Positions 1 through 11,594 of a stretch of 64,000 bases of DNA are shown one piece after another. The notes under the pieces are model-generated. The model saw only the letters and a program-made list of their open reading frames with translations, ran no database searches and was not told where the DNA came from. The stretch is from Myripristis murdjan (taxonomy: Eukaryota > Chordata > Actinopteri > Holocentriformes > Holocentridae): NCBI RefSeq assembly GCF_902150065.1, contig NC_043990.1, positions 17,387,699 through 17,451,698 on the forward strand. Direction: 5' to 3'. How positions within the stretch are numbered: the stretch's first letter is position 1; each line of letters opens with the position of its first letter. The translations under genes and the position numbers were made by a program.

Positions 1-241
1 TTTTACATAGATCTGAGCGTGCGGAAGATGTTTTTCATATTTTACCATCATCATAAAAATAGCAGATGTTGGCCTGAGGCATGTCTGTGTTATAATGGTG
101 CAGAATTCCCCTAAATGTTGCACTGCATCATTTCTCCATGAAGAAACAGATTATTCAGTTAATCTTGGTGGTAATCATCCAGAGCCGGATGAAACTGATT
201 GATTACACCGTGCAGACTCTACCCCCCACCCCCCACCCCCC

Positions 242-243
<2 letters not shown>

Positions 244-274
<31 letters not shown>
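244..274. repeat. CA microsatellite
   Basis: An almost pure CA dinucleotide run follows a C-rich stretch. The open frame across it is a simple-repeat artefact. Confidence 0.95.
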
Positions 275-276
<2 letters not shown>

Positions 277-931
277 CACCTTAGCAACCACCTAGCAACC
301 CATCCAGAACACCACAGCAATAGGCAATTAGTCAATAATTTATTTAAAATGGAAAGTGTGGCTCTATATTATACATTTCAACTAAATACATATTACATCT
401 TATTGTGATTTGTGTTTTTAGTCATTCAGATTTATGTTTTTTTTTTAATGGAAAAGTCACATTTACAAATGTTTCCTCTTGACTTTTGATGAGTTGAAGT
501 CCTCGATGATGTCATGACATCACATCTGTGTTGAGTGAAATGTTCAAAGCCAAGATGCCATTGTTTTACGGCTGCAGCATTACATCAAATAGAAAATATC
601 TACATTCATGTACATCATTTTTGACACATTTCCCTGTAGCACAACAGGACATGTCTGGTATGTTTGGAAACCTTGAGATTTCCAAAAACTTATATGTCCA
701 TTTTGTGGGAATCAACACAATACCTCAAATTCAGATGGGATCTCTCTAAAATATGGAGGTTTACAGCAGTTACAATTACAGCAGAACAGTTTGTGTGCTA
801 TCCTTTACAATATCACAATTTGTTTCAGTACAGCAGCATCTATCACTTTTTAACAGCAAGTGTCGCTGTTTTTCCTCTATTTAAATTCATGTGATGTCTT
901 GAAATTGCTTCCTTTGTCTGAGCAGCAGAGA

Positions 932-933
<2 letters not shown>

Positions 934-968
<35 letters not shown>
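934..968. repeat. TG microsatellite
   Basis: A pure TG dinucleotide run, followed by a short GA-rich tail. Confidence 0.95.
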
Positions 969-970
<2 letters not shown>

Positions 971-1365
971 CGAGAGAAAGAGAGTAGTAATGTAGCTTAG
1001 ACTGTTCGCCTATGTGTATTTATGTGATGAACACACAGGCCTCCTCCTGATGTCTGCTCCAGTGTAACAACAAACAGAATAATAAAATAACTCAGTAAAA
1101 TATCCTTTTAAAGGCACACCTTTCTCACCTCATGGGATTTTACTATCTAACTTATTTCCTCAGTTCATCCTAGGATAGACTTTTTGGAGGGTGAAGGGCG
1201 CTCAAGTCCACTCCTCCCAGAATTACAACACCCTTACTATTTGAGCCAAAAACGTTCTCCCATTCCTGGTGGCTTATGTCAGACTAGTTCAAACTCATTC
1301 AAATTCAAAACACTCAACAAATACAGATCACATCACATCACACCAGATCACATCAGATCAACATC

Positions 1366-1391
1366 ACGTCAGATCAGATCAGATCAGATCA
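1366..1391. repeat. AGATC pentamer tandem repeat
   Basis: About five tandem AGATC units, preceded by looser CACATC/AGATC units from about 1328. They run directly into a degenerate copy of the dispersed CTTTATTG repeat. Confidence 0.8.
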
Positions 1392-2290
1392 GGATCAGAA
1401 ATACTTTATTGAGTCCTGAGGGGAAACTGGGTGAGTTGCAGTTGCTCAATCCTCAAGAGAAGACTGCAGATGTTGTGGATATGGTTTCCTATTGAATTTA
1501 ATGACTTTTCTTTTTTTTTTCTTTACTACCCCCATTTCACAGCCCTTAAGATGAGATAACATTAAAAAAAAAAAAAAAAAAAATTCATGCTTCCCAAAAC
1601 CTCAGCTGTTCCATTTCTGTGCAGAGATGATCCCTTTCCTGAGAGGCTCTTTAAAGAGAATGCACTTCTGTAAGAATGTACTTGTTACCTCAACTTAAAT
1701 TAAATATTGATGTTAAATGTTGCTTCTGTGATACTGAAGTCGAAGCTGTCTTATCTTCCCTGGCAGTGCCCATATATTAAAATCTTTTGAAAAGCAGCAA
1801 AATTTTACACCACCAAACTGGGGCTCAGAATAATTATTGGAAGGAAGAGATGCATTACTACTTTTAATAGCAGTAATGATCCAAATATAATTTTCATAGT
1901 AAATCTTCCTATATAATTGGCAGCTATCACATTCATATGGCCAAATCATCTCATTCTAAATCACATTTCAATGCATCCTATTGCTTTGTAAAATAAAATA
2001 AAGCATCTACCTCATGCTGACAGTGCTGTAATTGAGAGACCTGCATGAACACACGGTTCAGTTTCTGTGAATGGCTTGGACACAGTCGGCATTCTTTTAA
2101 CAATCCTCCAAGTTCAAGTGTCGTTTATCTTGTTTTGCCATGTGTTCAGTCTGTTTAGGAGATTGTAAAACAGCTCATAAATTCCAGTCGCCTGCTGCAC
2201 ATCTTCTCCTACAACCCCACAGTTTCACCCACTAAAGAGAAAAAATACACAGTGAAGCAATGCTCCAGCTAAAGAAAACATTACAAAAAA

Positions 2291-2646
2291 GGTATAAAAA
2301 CTCTCGTTATCTACACCTCGCTGCATGGCATCTGATGATCACTCACTTGCTGAGTTTCATTGTGCTGGTTCTGTGTTTATGGGAAGCCTGATTACTGGTG
2401 AAAAGCTCCTATAAGACATAGACATTCCCTGCAACATTTCAAATCTAGGCCACCCCAAATTCTTTGGGTGCGCTCCCCATGCAGTCTACTCCAAGAGCGG
2501 GCCTTGCTCTGTCTCTTGCCAGTAAACAGGGATCCAGATTGCAAGTAACAGGCTGCAGGCAGCGAGTCATTTTTTCCGACAGCTCAGGCACCAGAGGAGC
2601 GCCGCAGCACTCACACACTGCTTTTGTCGCTGGGATTTCTCTGCTA
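2291..2646 (+). promoter_or_regulatory. Possible TATA promoter and non-coding first exon of the secreted-protein gene
   Basis: A TATA-like GTATAAAAAC lies at about 2291-2300. About 150-350 bases downstream is a GC-richer stretch that ends in a good splice donor (CTAAG|GTAAGC, donor at 2647). The next coding exon on this strand starts at 3492 with a signal peptide, so this may be its 5' untranslated exon, spliced across an intron carrying the long GT microsatellite. This is inference from composition, the donor and position. The only open frame in it is short and unconvincing. Confidence 0.3.
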
Positions 2647-3313
2647 AGGTAAGCTCAGCTACACCATACATATGAAATATACAGTGGCAGCAGAGGGATC
2701 GGGAAAACATGTGTACAAGTCCAGTTGTGATACTCATCAAAAGTTGCAGTAGCCTATTCCAACACCTTTAATGGATCGGTGTTAACTTTGCCTAAATGGA
2801 AAATGATCGTCCGGTAAGAAAACTCTTAATAATTTGTTGATGACCGCAGGCTATGCTGCAATCTCCTTTGAGTTATACAAACTACCTTAGCGAAAATTAA
2901 AAATTAAAAAGCCAGCAGTGTGTGGTAAATGTGATATTTCCAAAGTAGCATCTGTTTTTTCTGCGCGCCCGTCATTTGCACCAACTCTATTCTTTTCTGG
3001 CAAGCGCAAATCATTCGATACATTTGTTTTAAAGGCAAAACCCTTATAGTTTTGCTTTATTCTCCGTTCCCAGCTGTTTCTGGCTGTCTTATTGCCAGAA
3101 GACAGCGTTTATGACAGTAAAACTGTGTAGACACCTCCATTCCTCTAGATGCCAACATAATAAAGTCTGTCTTGAAATGCATGCGGGAGCTGTGGTCTCA
3201 TTTAATCGTTTTCATAATCGCAGCCTCCTAAAACAAATTTAATGTGTTTTTTTTAACGTTTAAAATAGCTTTATAACATAAACTGAGAAAGGTGTAGCTT
3301 AGACTTAGACACA

Positions 3314-3317
<4 letters not shown>

Positions 3318-3402
<85 letters not shown>
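3318..3402. repeat. Long GT microsatellite
   Basis: About 42 GT units sit roughly 90 bases upstream of the first coding ATG of the secreted-protein gene. The apparent valine/cysteine and histidine/threonine open frames over it, on both strands, are simple-repeat artefacts. Confidence 0.97.
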
Positions 3403-3403
<1 letters not shown>

Positions 3404-3491
3404 GGGTGGGATGGGGGTGTTCCACTAGCCCTGCTCCATTTGCCTGCAGCTCTAATGAAGTCCATTATGTCATGTTCCAAGCAGCCTGGAG

Positions 3492-5269
3492 ATGCTCCAG
3501 GAGGATGTGAGCTGGCTCTGGCTCTGCCTGTCCTGCTGCCTCCTGCTGGGGCTTTGGGTCCCGGTGGAGGGGACAGGAGCGGCAGGGCCTGTTCTGCGGC
3601 TCACCCCAGACCAAGTGTCTGGGGAAGCAGAGCTAGAAGACTGGGAGTGGGGGTCTGGTGCCTCCGTGCTTCAGGACCTGCTGCACAGTTTTCCAGCTGA
3701 CAGCCCCTTCGTCACAGAGACTCCTGGAAAGCCGGCCAACTGCACCCAGCGCTTCTGGCTACCCCCAGCCTCTACAGTATGCTGGGATGACATCGCCGGG
3801 CCAGAGGAGTTTGCAAAGTCTCGTCTGCTTGTTCTCCAGAACAGGGCTGCCCTGCAGGCCGTGTCCACCTCCAGTGGCGTGGAGGAAGGAGGAATCTCTT
3901 ACGACCAACAAGCCAGAGACGAGGTTCAAGGGATCCTGTCAGACCACCAGAGCATGGCAGAGACAATAGGAACCATGCAGGAGGTGTTCCTCTCACTGGA
4001 GGAGAAAAGAAAAAACGACAAGGAGCAACGGCTCTTATCAAGGTGAGGGACAGAAAAGGGCTCTCGGTGTTGAGAGGCATGGACCATTTAAGTTTATAGG
4101 GTTGAATGCCTTGCCCAGCTGGCAACCATTACCAAGCTATTGTTGAATATTTCTTTTCACTTATAGCCATTTTCACACTCTAAAATGGGATATGGTCAAC
4201 CATTAGGACTCTTTAATTAATTCAGAGGGTCATGTCTCAGTCAGGTGAGACATGCTCTGACCAGTTCAGCTGATCAGCTCTTTGTATCTACTGTATGATG
4301 CTGCTAGGAGGGTCTGGAGATTAATCCTGTCATTTTATGTGATACAATGTGTTATCTGATGCAGCGACTCTCAGCCCATGAAAAAATCCCCCAAAGGGAC
4401 AATAAAGTAGGCCTATATCTTATCTTATTTGAATTTCAAAAAGCACATTTACTTTGTCTTGGATCCTAGATGAACTCAAGACTTACAAATACATCAGGAT
4501 TTGCAGTGCTTTTACCAGAATTGTAAAACCTTTATCTGATATCAAGACTGAATCATCAACTTGTAAAAAACTCTAATCCTTGAAAATGTTTTTACAGTGA
4601 ACGTGTGATTCACAGGTCTAGAGCCAGACTAGTAAAATCTCTTTCTGGTGATGTCAAACTGTATCGAGGAAAATTAGTTACTTCCCATAAACACTGATCT
4701 CAGGCCAGCTTTGGGACTTTTCCTTCCCATAACTACATTAATGTTAGCGAGGAAATTTGGAATCCAGGACTAGTGCTACTTGTTCGCCCTCAGCCTAACA
4801 CTGCAAAGTGTAGAAAAGACAGAGTGGAAACAGTTGTCCAGACACCAGCTGAGTCATTTCAGCCGCTTGTCTGCAGGCACATCTGGCTGAGATGAAGTTC
4901 TGGCACTTAACTTATTGTAGACTACTGAATGCAACACAGTTCTCTCTCTCCATTAGATGGCAGAGAAACAACTTTTTGCTTTCTGATTGCACCCTAATTT
5001 ATACTGGACAGTTGTGACTTCTTTAATCATGTTGTGAACTTCTCATTCGTATGTCAGCATTACATTTCAGCAAGTCCACACTTGCCACAACTCCTGGTAT
5101 TCACCGATGGCTTCTTGTGTGTTTCAGCATGAAGGAGCGGATTGCTAGCACGAGGAACTCCATAGCTGGCAAAGACCACGTGGCAGCACTTCTGGAGAAC
5201 CAGTTCTCTTCCCTAGAAAAGTATCTACTCAACATGCAGCTTCGACTAAGCAAACTAATGGCACAATGA
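3492..5269 (+). CDS. Secreted coiled-coil protein of unknown function, two coding exons
   Basis: I do not recognise this protein. The coding exons are 3492-4042 and 5128-5269 (donor AG|GTGAGG, acceptor TTTCAG|C). They join in phase to give about 230 residues. Residues 1-27 form a clear signal peptide: charged start, then a Trp/Leu/Cys-rich hydrophobic core ending at VPVEG. Residues 28-80 are acidic and low in complexity. One N-glycosylation site (N83, NCT) and two cysteines (C84, C97) follow, which could form a disulfide. From about residue 135 to the end the chain is charged and helical, with heptad-like Leu/Met spacing (SLEEKRKNDKE, LLENQFSSLEKYL), so it is probably coiled coil. No transmembrane segment follows the signal peptide, so it is probably secreted. 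The ATG at 3492 was chosen because it directly precedes the signal peptide. The downstream poly(A) signal is at 5710-5715. Orthology is unknown; it may be a fish-restricted gene. Confidence 0.72.
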
Positions 5270-5709
5270 TATCCTGATACCTGTTCTTTCATTGGTTGGA
5301 TGGCATTAATATTCACATACCGCGCTGTAGGACAATGAAGCAGATGTATGCATGCTCAGGATTATACTGTTACTCTGTAGTGATGTATGAGGACAAAGTA
5401 CATTCATGATATGCACTGTATTATTTTGTCACCATGTGTAGCCTATAACAAATGTCGCTATGCAAACCTCTCAATATCAGGGAGGATGCGGCTATTTTAT
5501 GTTCCCTACTGCGAGCAAGCTCTTTATTTAGATTCATGAGTTACTGATTACACTAATGGGCTCTAGTAAAGCTGCAGCACACGTGTGAGGCCTTGCGTTG
5601 AATGGATGAGATTTTCTTCACGATTCAAGGCTCACAAATTATATTGTCACATGAAATGTGTGTTTATCTTGCAAGACTAAGACTGTAAGAAGGAATGTTT
5701 CTGGTGCAA

Positions 5710-5715
5710 AATAAA
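5710..5715 (+). terminator. Poly(A) signal of the secreted-protein gene
   Basis: AATAAA lies 441 bases after the stop codon on the same strand. It is only 15 bases from an opposing AATAAA at 5731-5736 on the minus strand, which suits the end of CHRAC1. Confidence 0.6.
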
Positions 5716-5730
5716 TACACATTACAAACC

Positions 5731-5736
5731 TTTATT
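5731..5736 (-). terminator. Poly(A) signal of CHRAC1
   Basis: TTTATT on the plus strand reads AATAAA on the minus strand, about 1.1 kb past the CHRAC1 stop. No stronger candidate lies closer in a good position. The interval 5737-6825 has no other gene and would be the CHRAC1 3' untranslated region. Confidence 0.5.
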
Positions 5737-6825
5737 TTCAATATCAAATCTATACAATTTTGTAAATACAAGACATGGATGCACTGTGAGGTGACCAGTT
5801 GTTAAATATTCACATTATGCTGAGTGTGAATTTCCATTTGCCAAGACAACACATGCCTAGTTGCCACACATTGCTTTGCAATTAAACTGAGAAAAAGAGG
5901 TATTTTTACCTTTCATTAGTTCAAACAACTTTCAAGTCTACATAAAATAAATTTAGTTACAACCCAGAAATGTCAATGCATACCTTTCAGAAAATGGTAA
6001 TCTTAAACTTTGAATCAGTAACATCAGCAGGCCATTAATCAAACTTCAGAGCATTCAGGAAATAAATTTCAAAAGCCAAAGAAAACATAAAAGCGGAGGC
6101 ATTTGTGCCCCAATGGAGTGGGATTAGTTTCTATGCTTTTTGCCCTACTACAAAGAATTAGTGAGATCATAAGAGTCTGCAAGTATTCAGGAAAGCAATT
6201 CACTTGTCTTGATAATAATGCTGCATAAGACATTTATAACAAATTGCTACCACAGAAACGTCCATATAATTTAAAAGTACAAGCACATCATGCAAAATGT
6301 GTGCTTATGTTAGGAAACAAAATAAGTCTGAAAATAAGTTACTTTTCAAGTATGTATTTTGTTAACAACAGAACTTTAGCCTACACAAATGCATTATCTT
6401 TTGAAAGACAGTGCATAAAAAACTTAAGGGGTGACTGATTTGTCTAGTGTGGTTCGGTCCAGGCAAAGTTGACAAGTTTAGGTTTCCAGCACTGAGAGGT
6501 CATGGTAGCTACGTTGTACTACATAAAATAAACCCAATGATGTTGCTCTTACACTCTGTGTTGCCAAGTCTAATACACATCTCCCTAGGAGGATCTCTTC
6601 ACTTGATTCACCATTTGCCCTTTTGCAGCGCTACTCTCAGTTCCACTTTCATTACTTTTTCACGTGAGCCATGTAACTCAACTGTGTCAAAACATTTTCA
6701 AAACACTGAGGAAGTTCAGGGTGTCTCCTCTGCCACTGACTTTGCTCTGAACTGATGGCAGGACATGTACAGTTGATAACATCTCTCCAGAGCAGACTTA
6801 AGAAGTGAAATGCATCAAACGTGAC

Positions 6826-8782
6826 TTAGATGTCAGCCTCCTCTTCCTGCATTTGCTCCAAGGACTTGAGGTAATCCCGGGCCAAAATCTTCTTTGGTAG
6901 GATATCTGTCAAACACATGTATATTACATTTTGTGTCAAAAATCACACAGCTACAGTTTCTACTTGTCATCTTTGTGTGGCTGTATTAAATCAAGGGATC
7001 CCTGTGTTTTGGGGGAAAGCCATATAGATCCAAATAGGTGGGGGGGATCAAAATTAAGTGTCTTATTAAGGTGCTGGGCCACCAGAACAGCTTCAGTGGC
7101 CTTTGGCATCTATTCTGAAAGTCTCTGGACTCTACTGGGGGGATGGAACACCATTTTTCCAGAAGATATTCCCTCATTTGGTGTTTTGATGAAGGGGGTG
7201 GAGGGCACTGTCTAACACGCTGGCCCAAAATCTCCCACGGGTGTTCAGTTGGGTTAAGATCTGGTGACTGCAGAGGCCCAAGCATATGATTTACATCACT
7301 CTCATCCTCATCAAACCATTCAGTGAGCCCTTGTTCCCTATGGATGGGGGCGATCACTCAGAATAACTTTGTTTTGGCGTGAGCCTTACCCCAAAGGGAA
7401 CAAGTGGACCTAAATCATGCTAGGAAAGTGTCTCCCACAGCATGAAAGAGTAGGCAGAGCCCCTCACTGTAGGGGTTCAGGCCTTAAGCATACACCACAC
7501 ATGCACTCGTCCACATCACTTTTTTTTCAGTGCCTACTGTCTTGGTGTCACAGAGTCAGTTATACAATTAAAATATTGTACAATGATTACACAAAACTTA
7601 CAGTATATAAATAGTTCTAATCTAGCATGTTATACAGACAGATTTACTAAGCAGAACAGTTCCCATCCTTGGTCCTCCCATAGGTATATATGCGCACTCC
7701 CACCTCCCCTCTCCTCTCTGGTTAATAAGTTGCATTGGAGAGGTGATTAATCCAGCTCTGTGCTATTTTATTGTTTTTGCAGTGCAGAACTCGCCATCTT
7801 ACCGTGTATTTTTGTTGGACTACATGACTACTACTGAGTATATCTGTAGACGTACAAATTTCTGTGCTTTGTTTTTTACTGTTAAGTTAGTTATGAGTTT
7901 CCTGGTAGCTTAAACTTTACATGTGGTAAGCTCTTATTATGTACTCTGCTTATTCCATTGTACAGGAGCTCAAGTGCTGTTCATAGCAACTGACTGGATA
8001 AGTTTCCACTTTTATTTCTGTCCGAAAATGAATGGAGACCGCCTCCAAGGTGTATCCTGACTTAAATGTCTTCTTCAGCACGCAGACTACAACAGTCACA
8101 CTGACACCACTGAGCTCTCAGACGTGTATTGGTTTTTGTAATGAGGGGTTTATGCTCATCTCCATCTCTGTGGTGCCCCATGATCCCTCCAGTCCAAACA
8201 GAGGCTTGTCAAATCTATGCCAAGGACCGAGCACTGAAACACTGACCTGTCTTAGCACTTTACTAAGATACTTTATGTTAATGTTGTGTGTCCTTTCATG
8301 TGCTCTACAGTTGTTACCTGTGAGAAAATGAAAGGTCTCGGTCTCCTCGGCGGCGTTGGCCAGGTCGCTGTAGGAGAGCGTGTTGGTGTCCTTCCCGGAG
8401 CCGTTGTTGAAGGAGGACAGGGCCAGGTACTGGACGAACAGCTCCTTCACACACAACACAAGGCAACAGGTCATGGACATGGAGGTTTATACACCAGCTA
8501 CCAACCTAGCAACCGAGTACATCTGACCGAGCGGCTAGCTAACGGCAAGCTAATGATCCTCGTTAGCAGCGGCGGCTAGCTAAACAAGCCAAGTTAGTGA
8601 GGGAGCTGGTACAAAGTGCAGCTTACTGTCGCCTTGGTGGTGAGGAACAGAGCGTCCTGGTTTATACTGGACACGTCCGGGGAGCTCTTCATGATCAGCC
8701 GCACTCTCGAAATCGGCAGGGAGATGTTTTTGTTGCCGGACGCATGGCTGTCTTTGTCGGAGTTATTCTGAGACATCTTCAT
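6826..8782 (-). CDS. CHRAC1: Chromatin accessibility complex subunit 1 (CHRAC-15), histone-fold protein
   Basis: CHRAC1 pairs with POLE3 as a histone-fold dimer that helps ISWI (ACF1-SNF2H) slide nucleosomes; it is nuclear. The minus-strand exons are 8627-8776 (or to 8782 if the upstream ATG, giving MKMSQ, is used), 8318-8444 and 6826-6905, with phases that join cleanly to about 118 residues; the human protein is 131. The histone fold is evident: [20 protein letters not shown] in exon 1, [18 protein letters not shown] and [18 protein letters not shown] in exon 2, and [19 protein letters not shown] in exon 3. The acidic tail EEEADI is shorter than in mammals. Intron 2 carries a Tc1-like transposase remnant. 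GATAD1 starts about 830 bases away on the opposite strand, so the two may share a promoter region. Confidence 0.95.
6986..7500 (-). mobile_element. Tc1/mariner-like transposase remnant
   Basis: On the minus strand, 6986-7357 encodes the C-terminal part of a Tc1-like transposase: [20 protein letters not shown], around the third acidic catalytic residue, then [19 protein letters not shown]. The N-terminal half and clear terminal repeats are missing. It lies in CHRAC1 intron 2 and is a dead fragment. The right edge is approximate. Confidence 0.85.
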
Positions 8783-9608
8783 AAGGACAAGTGGACGCTT
8801 CTCGGCTAACGACGCCGACCCAGCGCGCCAGCCAGCCGGAAGTTGTAGTATTGTTTTGGACGGTGACGTGGGCTCACTCTCCAAAAGATCAAGATAAATC
8901 GCCTTTAAAAAGTTATATTCTTACCCTTACTAATCAGTTTTTTTATTCACAATTCAAACACAATTAAATATTCAGTGAACACCATGAAACTATCAAAACA
9001 TATTAATTTCAGCCCGGTCGTGGCAGGTGGCGGTACTGCACCTGAAGCTGTTTGCCAACCGCCAAAGAAAAAAAAAAAAAAAAACTCTAGAAGAAGAAGA
9101 AAACGCTTGACTTTAGTTTCAGAAACTTCATAGGGGAACAGATGAGGTAAAATCACCATGAAGGCGCTAATTATTTTCTTAAGTGACACAAGGTTGATGG
9201 GTAGAAATCGAGTAAAAAGAGTAAAATGACGTGATGTTACACTCTTGTACGGTAGGTGGCGGTATGGCAGTTGTTTGCAATCCAGAAGTGAGGAGAAAGA
9301 AGAAGAAGAAGAAGAAGGAGGCAAAGGATCTGTTAGCATGAAGATGTTCGTCTGCGCAAATAAACTGTCTAGGCTGGTTTTTAACGGTGTCACTGTGAAA
9401 CAGTGTAATGTAATAACTGTCTAAAACCTCCTTTTCGCAACAAGGGAAGATTTAGCCTCATTCGCTTTGTGACCGAGGGAGTTTGTTGGATCTACATCGC
9501 TGTGATATTGATGTGACCAAGCTAGCCCCTCTAGCTAGCCTTCCTGCATTGTTAGAAGATCTTCAGTGCCTGGGAGCTGGACCCCCGTGTCCTCCTCCAA
9601 CCACAACC
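8783..9608. promoter_or_regulatory. CHRAC1-GATAD1 head-to-head intergenic region
   Basis: This interval separates two divergent start codons. GCTAGC/GTTAGC-type motifs lie on both sides: 8531-8584 in CHRAC1 intron 1 near its start, and 9521-9540 just before the GATAD1 ATG. The middle holds two diverged copies of a dispersed repeat with a GGTGGCGGTA core and an AAG-repeat tail (about 9025-9105 and 9250-9318). A shared bidirectional promoter is inferred from spacing only. Confidence 0.5.
9025..9318. repeat. Two diverged copies of a GGTGGCGGTA...(AAG)n repeat
   Basis: The first copy (about 9025-9105) has GGTGGCGGTACTGCACCTG, then GCCAACCGCC, poly-A and AAG repeats. The second (about 9250-9318) has GGTGGCGGTATGGCAG, then TTGCAATCC and AAG repeats. 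Both lie in the same orientation about 225 bases apart. The form resembles repeat 3' ends that are common in fish genomes; the family is not assigned. Confidence 0.6.
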
Positions 9609-11363
9609 ATGCCGCTCGGCTTGAAACCCTGCTGCGCCGTGTGCAAGACGAATTCGTCGTCCATGTGGAAGAAGGGCAACCAAGGGGAGATCCTGTGCAA
9701 CAACTGCACAGGAAAGAGCAGCAGCGGCGGGCCAGCAGGACCCTCCATGTCCTCCAACATACAGCAGAATAATGGCGGTGGGAAGCAGGTCGGTAACGCC
9801 TCCGTTGTGTATGCACCTTGAGCTGAGGCTGCACTGTTGACAACACTTTTTGACTGTGAATGTGATGGCTTAAGGAATGAATGGAGCTGGCTGCAACAAA
9901 CATGCTTTACCCTCCTGTTACCTTCAGATTTACTAAGCTTTAAAAGTTCATGTGGGAATCATGTTTACCTTCCCAAATGTCACTTAAATTATCAGCGGTT
10001 CTCTCGCTACTGCAGGTGTGGTTGTGTTAGATGAAGGCCCTAAAGCAGAGGGAAGTTTTTTGATGATTATAAATGGCATGCTATAGTTCCTCAGTATCAT
10101 CAACAACTAAAACTAATATGTTGATGTTTCTTATATGTTTTATGCCTGGAGTCAAATTGACCCCAAAGAAACACGAGTGTGTGCGTTCTAAAGGTGTGCA
10201 TGACATTGAAAACATATCATCATGTTAATTTCATGTTTACCCACTTGTCCCCATTAGATCAGGAAAGGTCATGAAATATGAAGCAATGTATATAATGTAT
10301 TTAGAGGTGTGAAACACTGAATAGGGTCAAATCAACCACAAAGATAATAGGAGGGTTAAGGACTACATGCTTAACAGCAACGTGACGCTGTTGTCTTCTT
10401 CAGTCCAAGCAGGAGATCCACAGGAGATCAGCGCGGTTGAGAAGCACCAAGTACAAGGCCCCTGCGTCTGAGAAGAAAGTGTCGACAAAAGGAAAAGGAA
10501 GAAGGCACATATTCAAGCTCAAGAATGTGAGTTCAAGATGTGTATTTTATCAGTAAAATGACTGGTTGTGCCATTACTGTTAGTTTCTTACAAGCTCCCT
10601 TTGTGTGTTCTTTCTCCCTTTCTAGCCAATCAAAGCACCAGAATCTGTAGCTACAATCATCACGTCAGAATCTGTGTTTTACAAGGTATGGTGGTTTTTA
10701 TTCTTATCAGTTAAAGCATTCATTATTGCACTGTGGTATGAGCATAAGTGAGTTACTTACAAGGCAGATGGGATTTGTTCTCTGTATTTGTCTGTATGTG
10801 CAGGGTGTATACTACCAGATAGGAGACGTGATCAAGGTAACAGATGAGGAAGATGGAAAAACGTACTATGCTCAGATCCGAGGCTTCATCCAAGACCAGT
10901 ACTGTGAGAAGAGCGCTGCACTGACCTGGCTCATTCCCACCCAGGCTAGTCCAAAGGAGCAGTTTGATCCCGGGACATACATCGTCGGTAAGCAGTGACA
11001 GTGTTATTAAGGGATGAGAGTGATCACAGTTTGTCTTTTTTCCTTCAGACCCACTTCGGTGTGTACATTCTCATTCATTTATTTGTAGCCGTGGAGTGTT
11101 TTCTGTGTTGGAAAATCTATTATTTTCTTTTGTAGTTTGACTTTATTTGAGGACTCATCTGCTTTGTTTTAGGCCCAGAGGAGGATCTGCCCAGGAAGAT
11201 GGAGTACCTGGAGTTTGTGTGCCACGCACCCTCGGAGTATTTCAAGTCACGAAGCTCTCCATTTCCTACCATTCCCATCAGACCAGAAAAGGGATACATC
11301 TGGACCCACATAGGACCCACGCCAGCCATCACCATCAAAGAGTCAGCTGTTGGCAGCAGTTAA
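9609..11363 (+). CDS. GATAD1: GATA zinc finger domain-containing protein 1
   Basis: GATAD1 is a nuclear chromatin-associated protein linked to H3K4me3-reading complexes. There are five exons: 9609-9788, 10404-10526, 10626-10685, 10804-10987 and 11173-11363. All phases agree, giving about 245 residues; the human protein is 269, the difference lying mostly in a glycine-rich linker. A single GATA-type finger is visible as C9-x2-C12-x17-C30-x2-C33 (CAVC...CNNC). Then come a short Ser/Gly linker, the basic segment SKQEIHRRSARLRSTKYK, and the highly conserved C-terminal module, with YYQIGDVIKVTDEEDGKTYY and YLEFVCHAPSEYFKSRSSPF. I chose the ATG at 9609 (MPLGLKPCC) because it matches the family start; the open frame extends upstream without an ATG. 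Intron 1 hosts a piggyBac-like MITE. Confidence 0.96.
9910..10355. mobile_element. piggyBac-like MITE in GATAD1 intron 1
   Basis: The left end reads CCCTCCTGTTACCTTC. The right end, reverse-complemented, reads CCCTCCTATTATCTTT, so there is a terminal inverted repeat of about 15 bases with two mismatches. The flanks are TTTA (9906-9909) and TTAA (10356-10359), consistent with a TTAA target duplication carrying one later change. Near the ends, GGTCAAAT and TCAAATTGACC motifs recur. There is no coding capacity. The superfamily is inferred from the target site and end bases. Confidence 0.65.
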
Positions 11364-11588
11364 CAGGACAATAATAATAGACTAAGTCTGTTGAGTTTAA
11401 ACAGACACGTGTACATTTATGTAACATATTGAAGCCAAGATGGCTGATAAACACAGCCGCTATTTCTGTTGGAAGACACTGTTTGTAATTTGATACACAA
11501 AGGAAATCAAGTGGCACCACATTCTGAATGGACAAAGTGATGCTACTGATACAGCACTGGCATTGGAGCATTTGTTTTTGAACATAGC

Positions 11589-11594
11589 AATAAA
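11589..11594 (+). terminator. Poly(A) signal of GATAD1
   Basis: AATAAA lies 226 bases after the GATAD1 stop. The interval from here to about 11950 shows no gene or clear repeat. Confidence 0.6.

Larger units (their letters stand above)
1..2290. other. Intergenic DNA, repeats only
   Basis: I see no supportable coding exon here. The short open frames lack splice context and recognisable motifs. The stretch holds a CA microsatellite (about 244-274), a TG microsatellite (about 934-968), an AGATC pentamer run (about 1366-1391), poly-A runs and an ordinary AT-rich background. At about 1397-1435 there is a degenerate copy of a dispersed short repeat built around CTTTATTG..CC..GGGGAAA. Related copies occur near 4393, 21520 and 38920. 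Confidence 0.6.

Noticed and set aside
3228-3700. Long His/Thr and Val/Cys open frames on both strands
   Set aside because: They are translations of the GT microsatellite; the plus-strand frames run on only by chance into the real exon in another frame.
6986-7357. Host gene on minus inside CHRAC1 intron 2
   Set aside because: The SPDLNP block and its neighbours identify a Tc1-like transposase fragment.
9483-9608. Upstream extension of the GATAD1 open frame
   Set aside because: It starts at a non-ATG codon, and the family start MPLGLKP lies at 9609.
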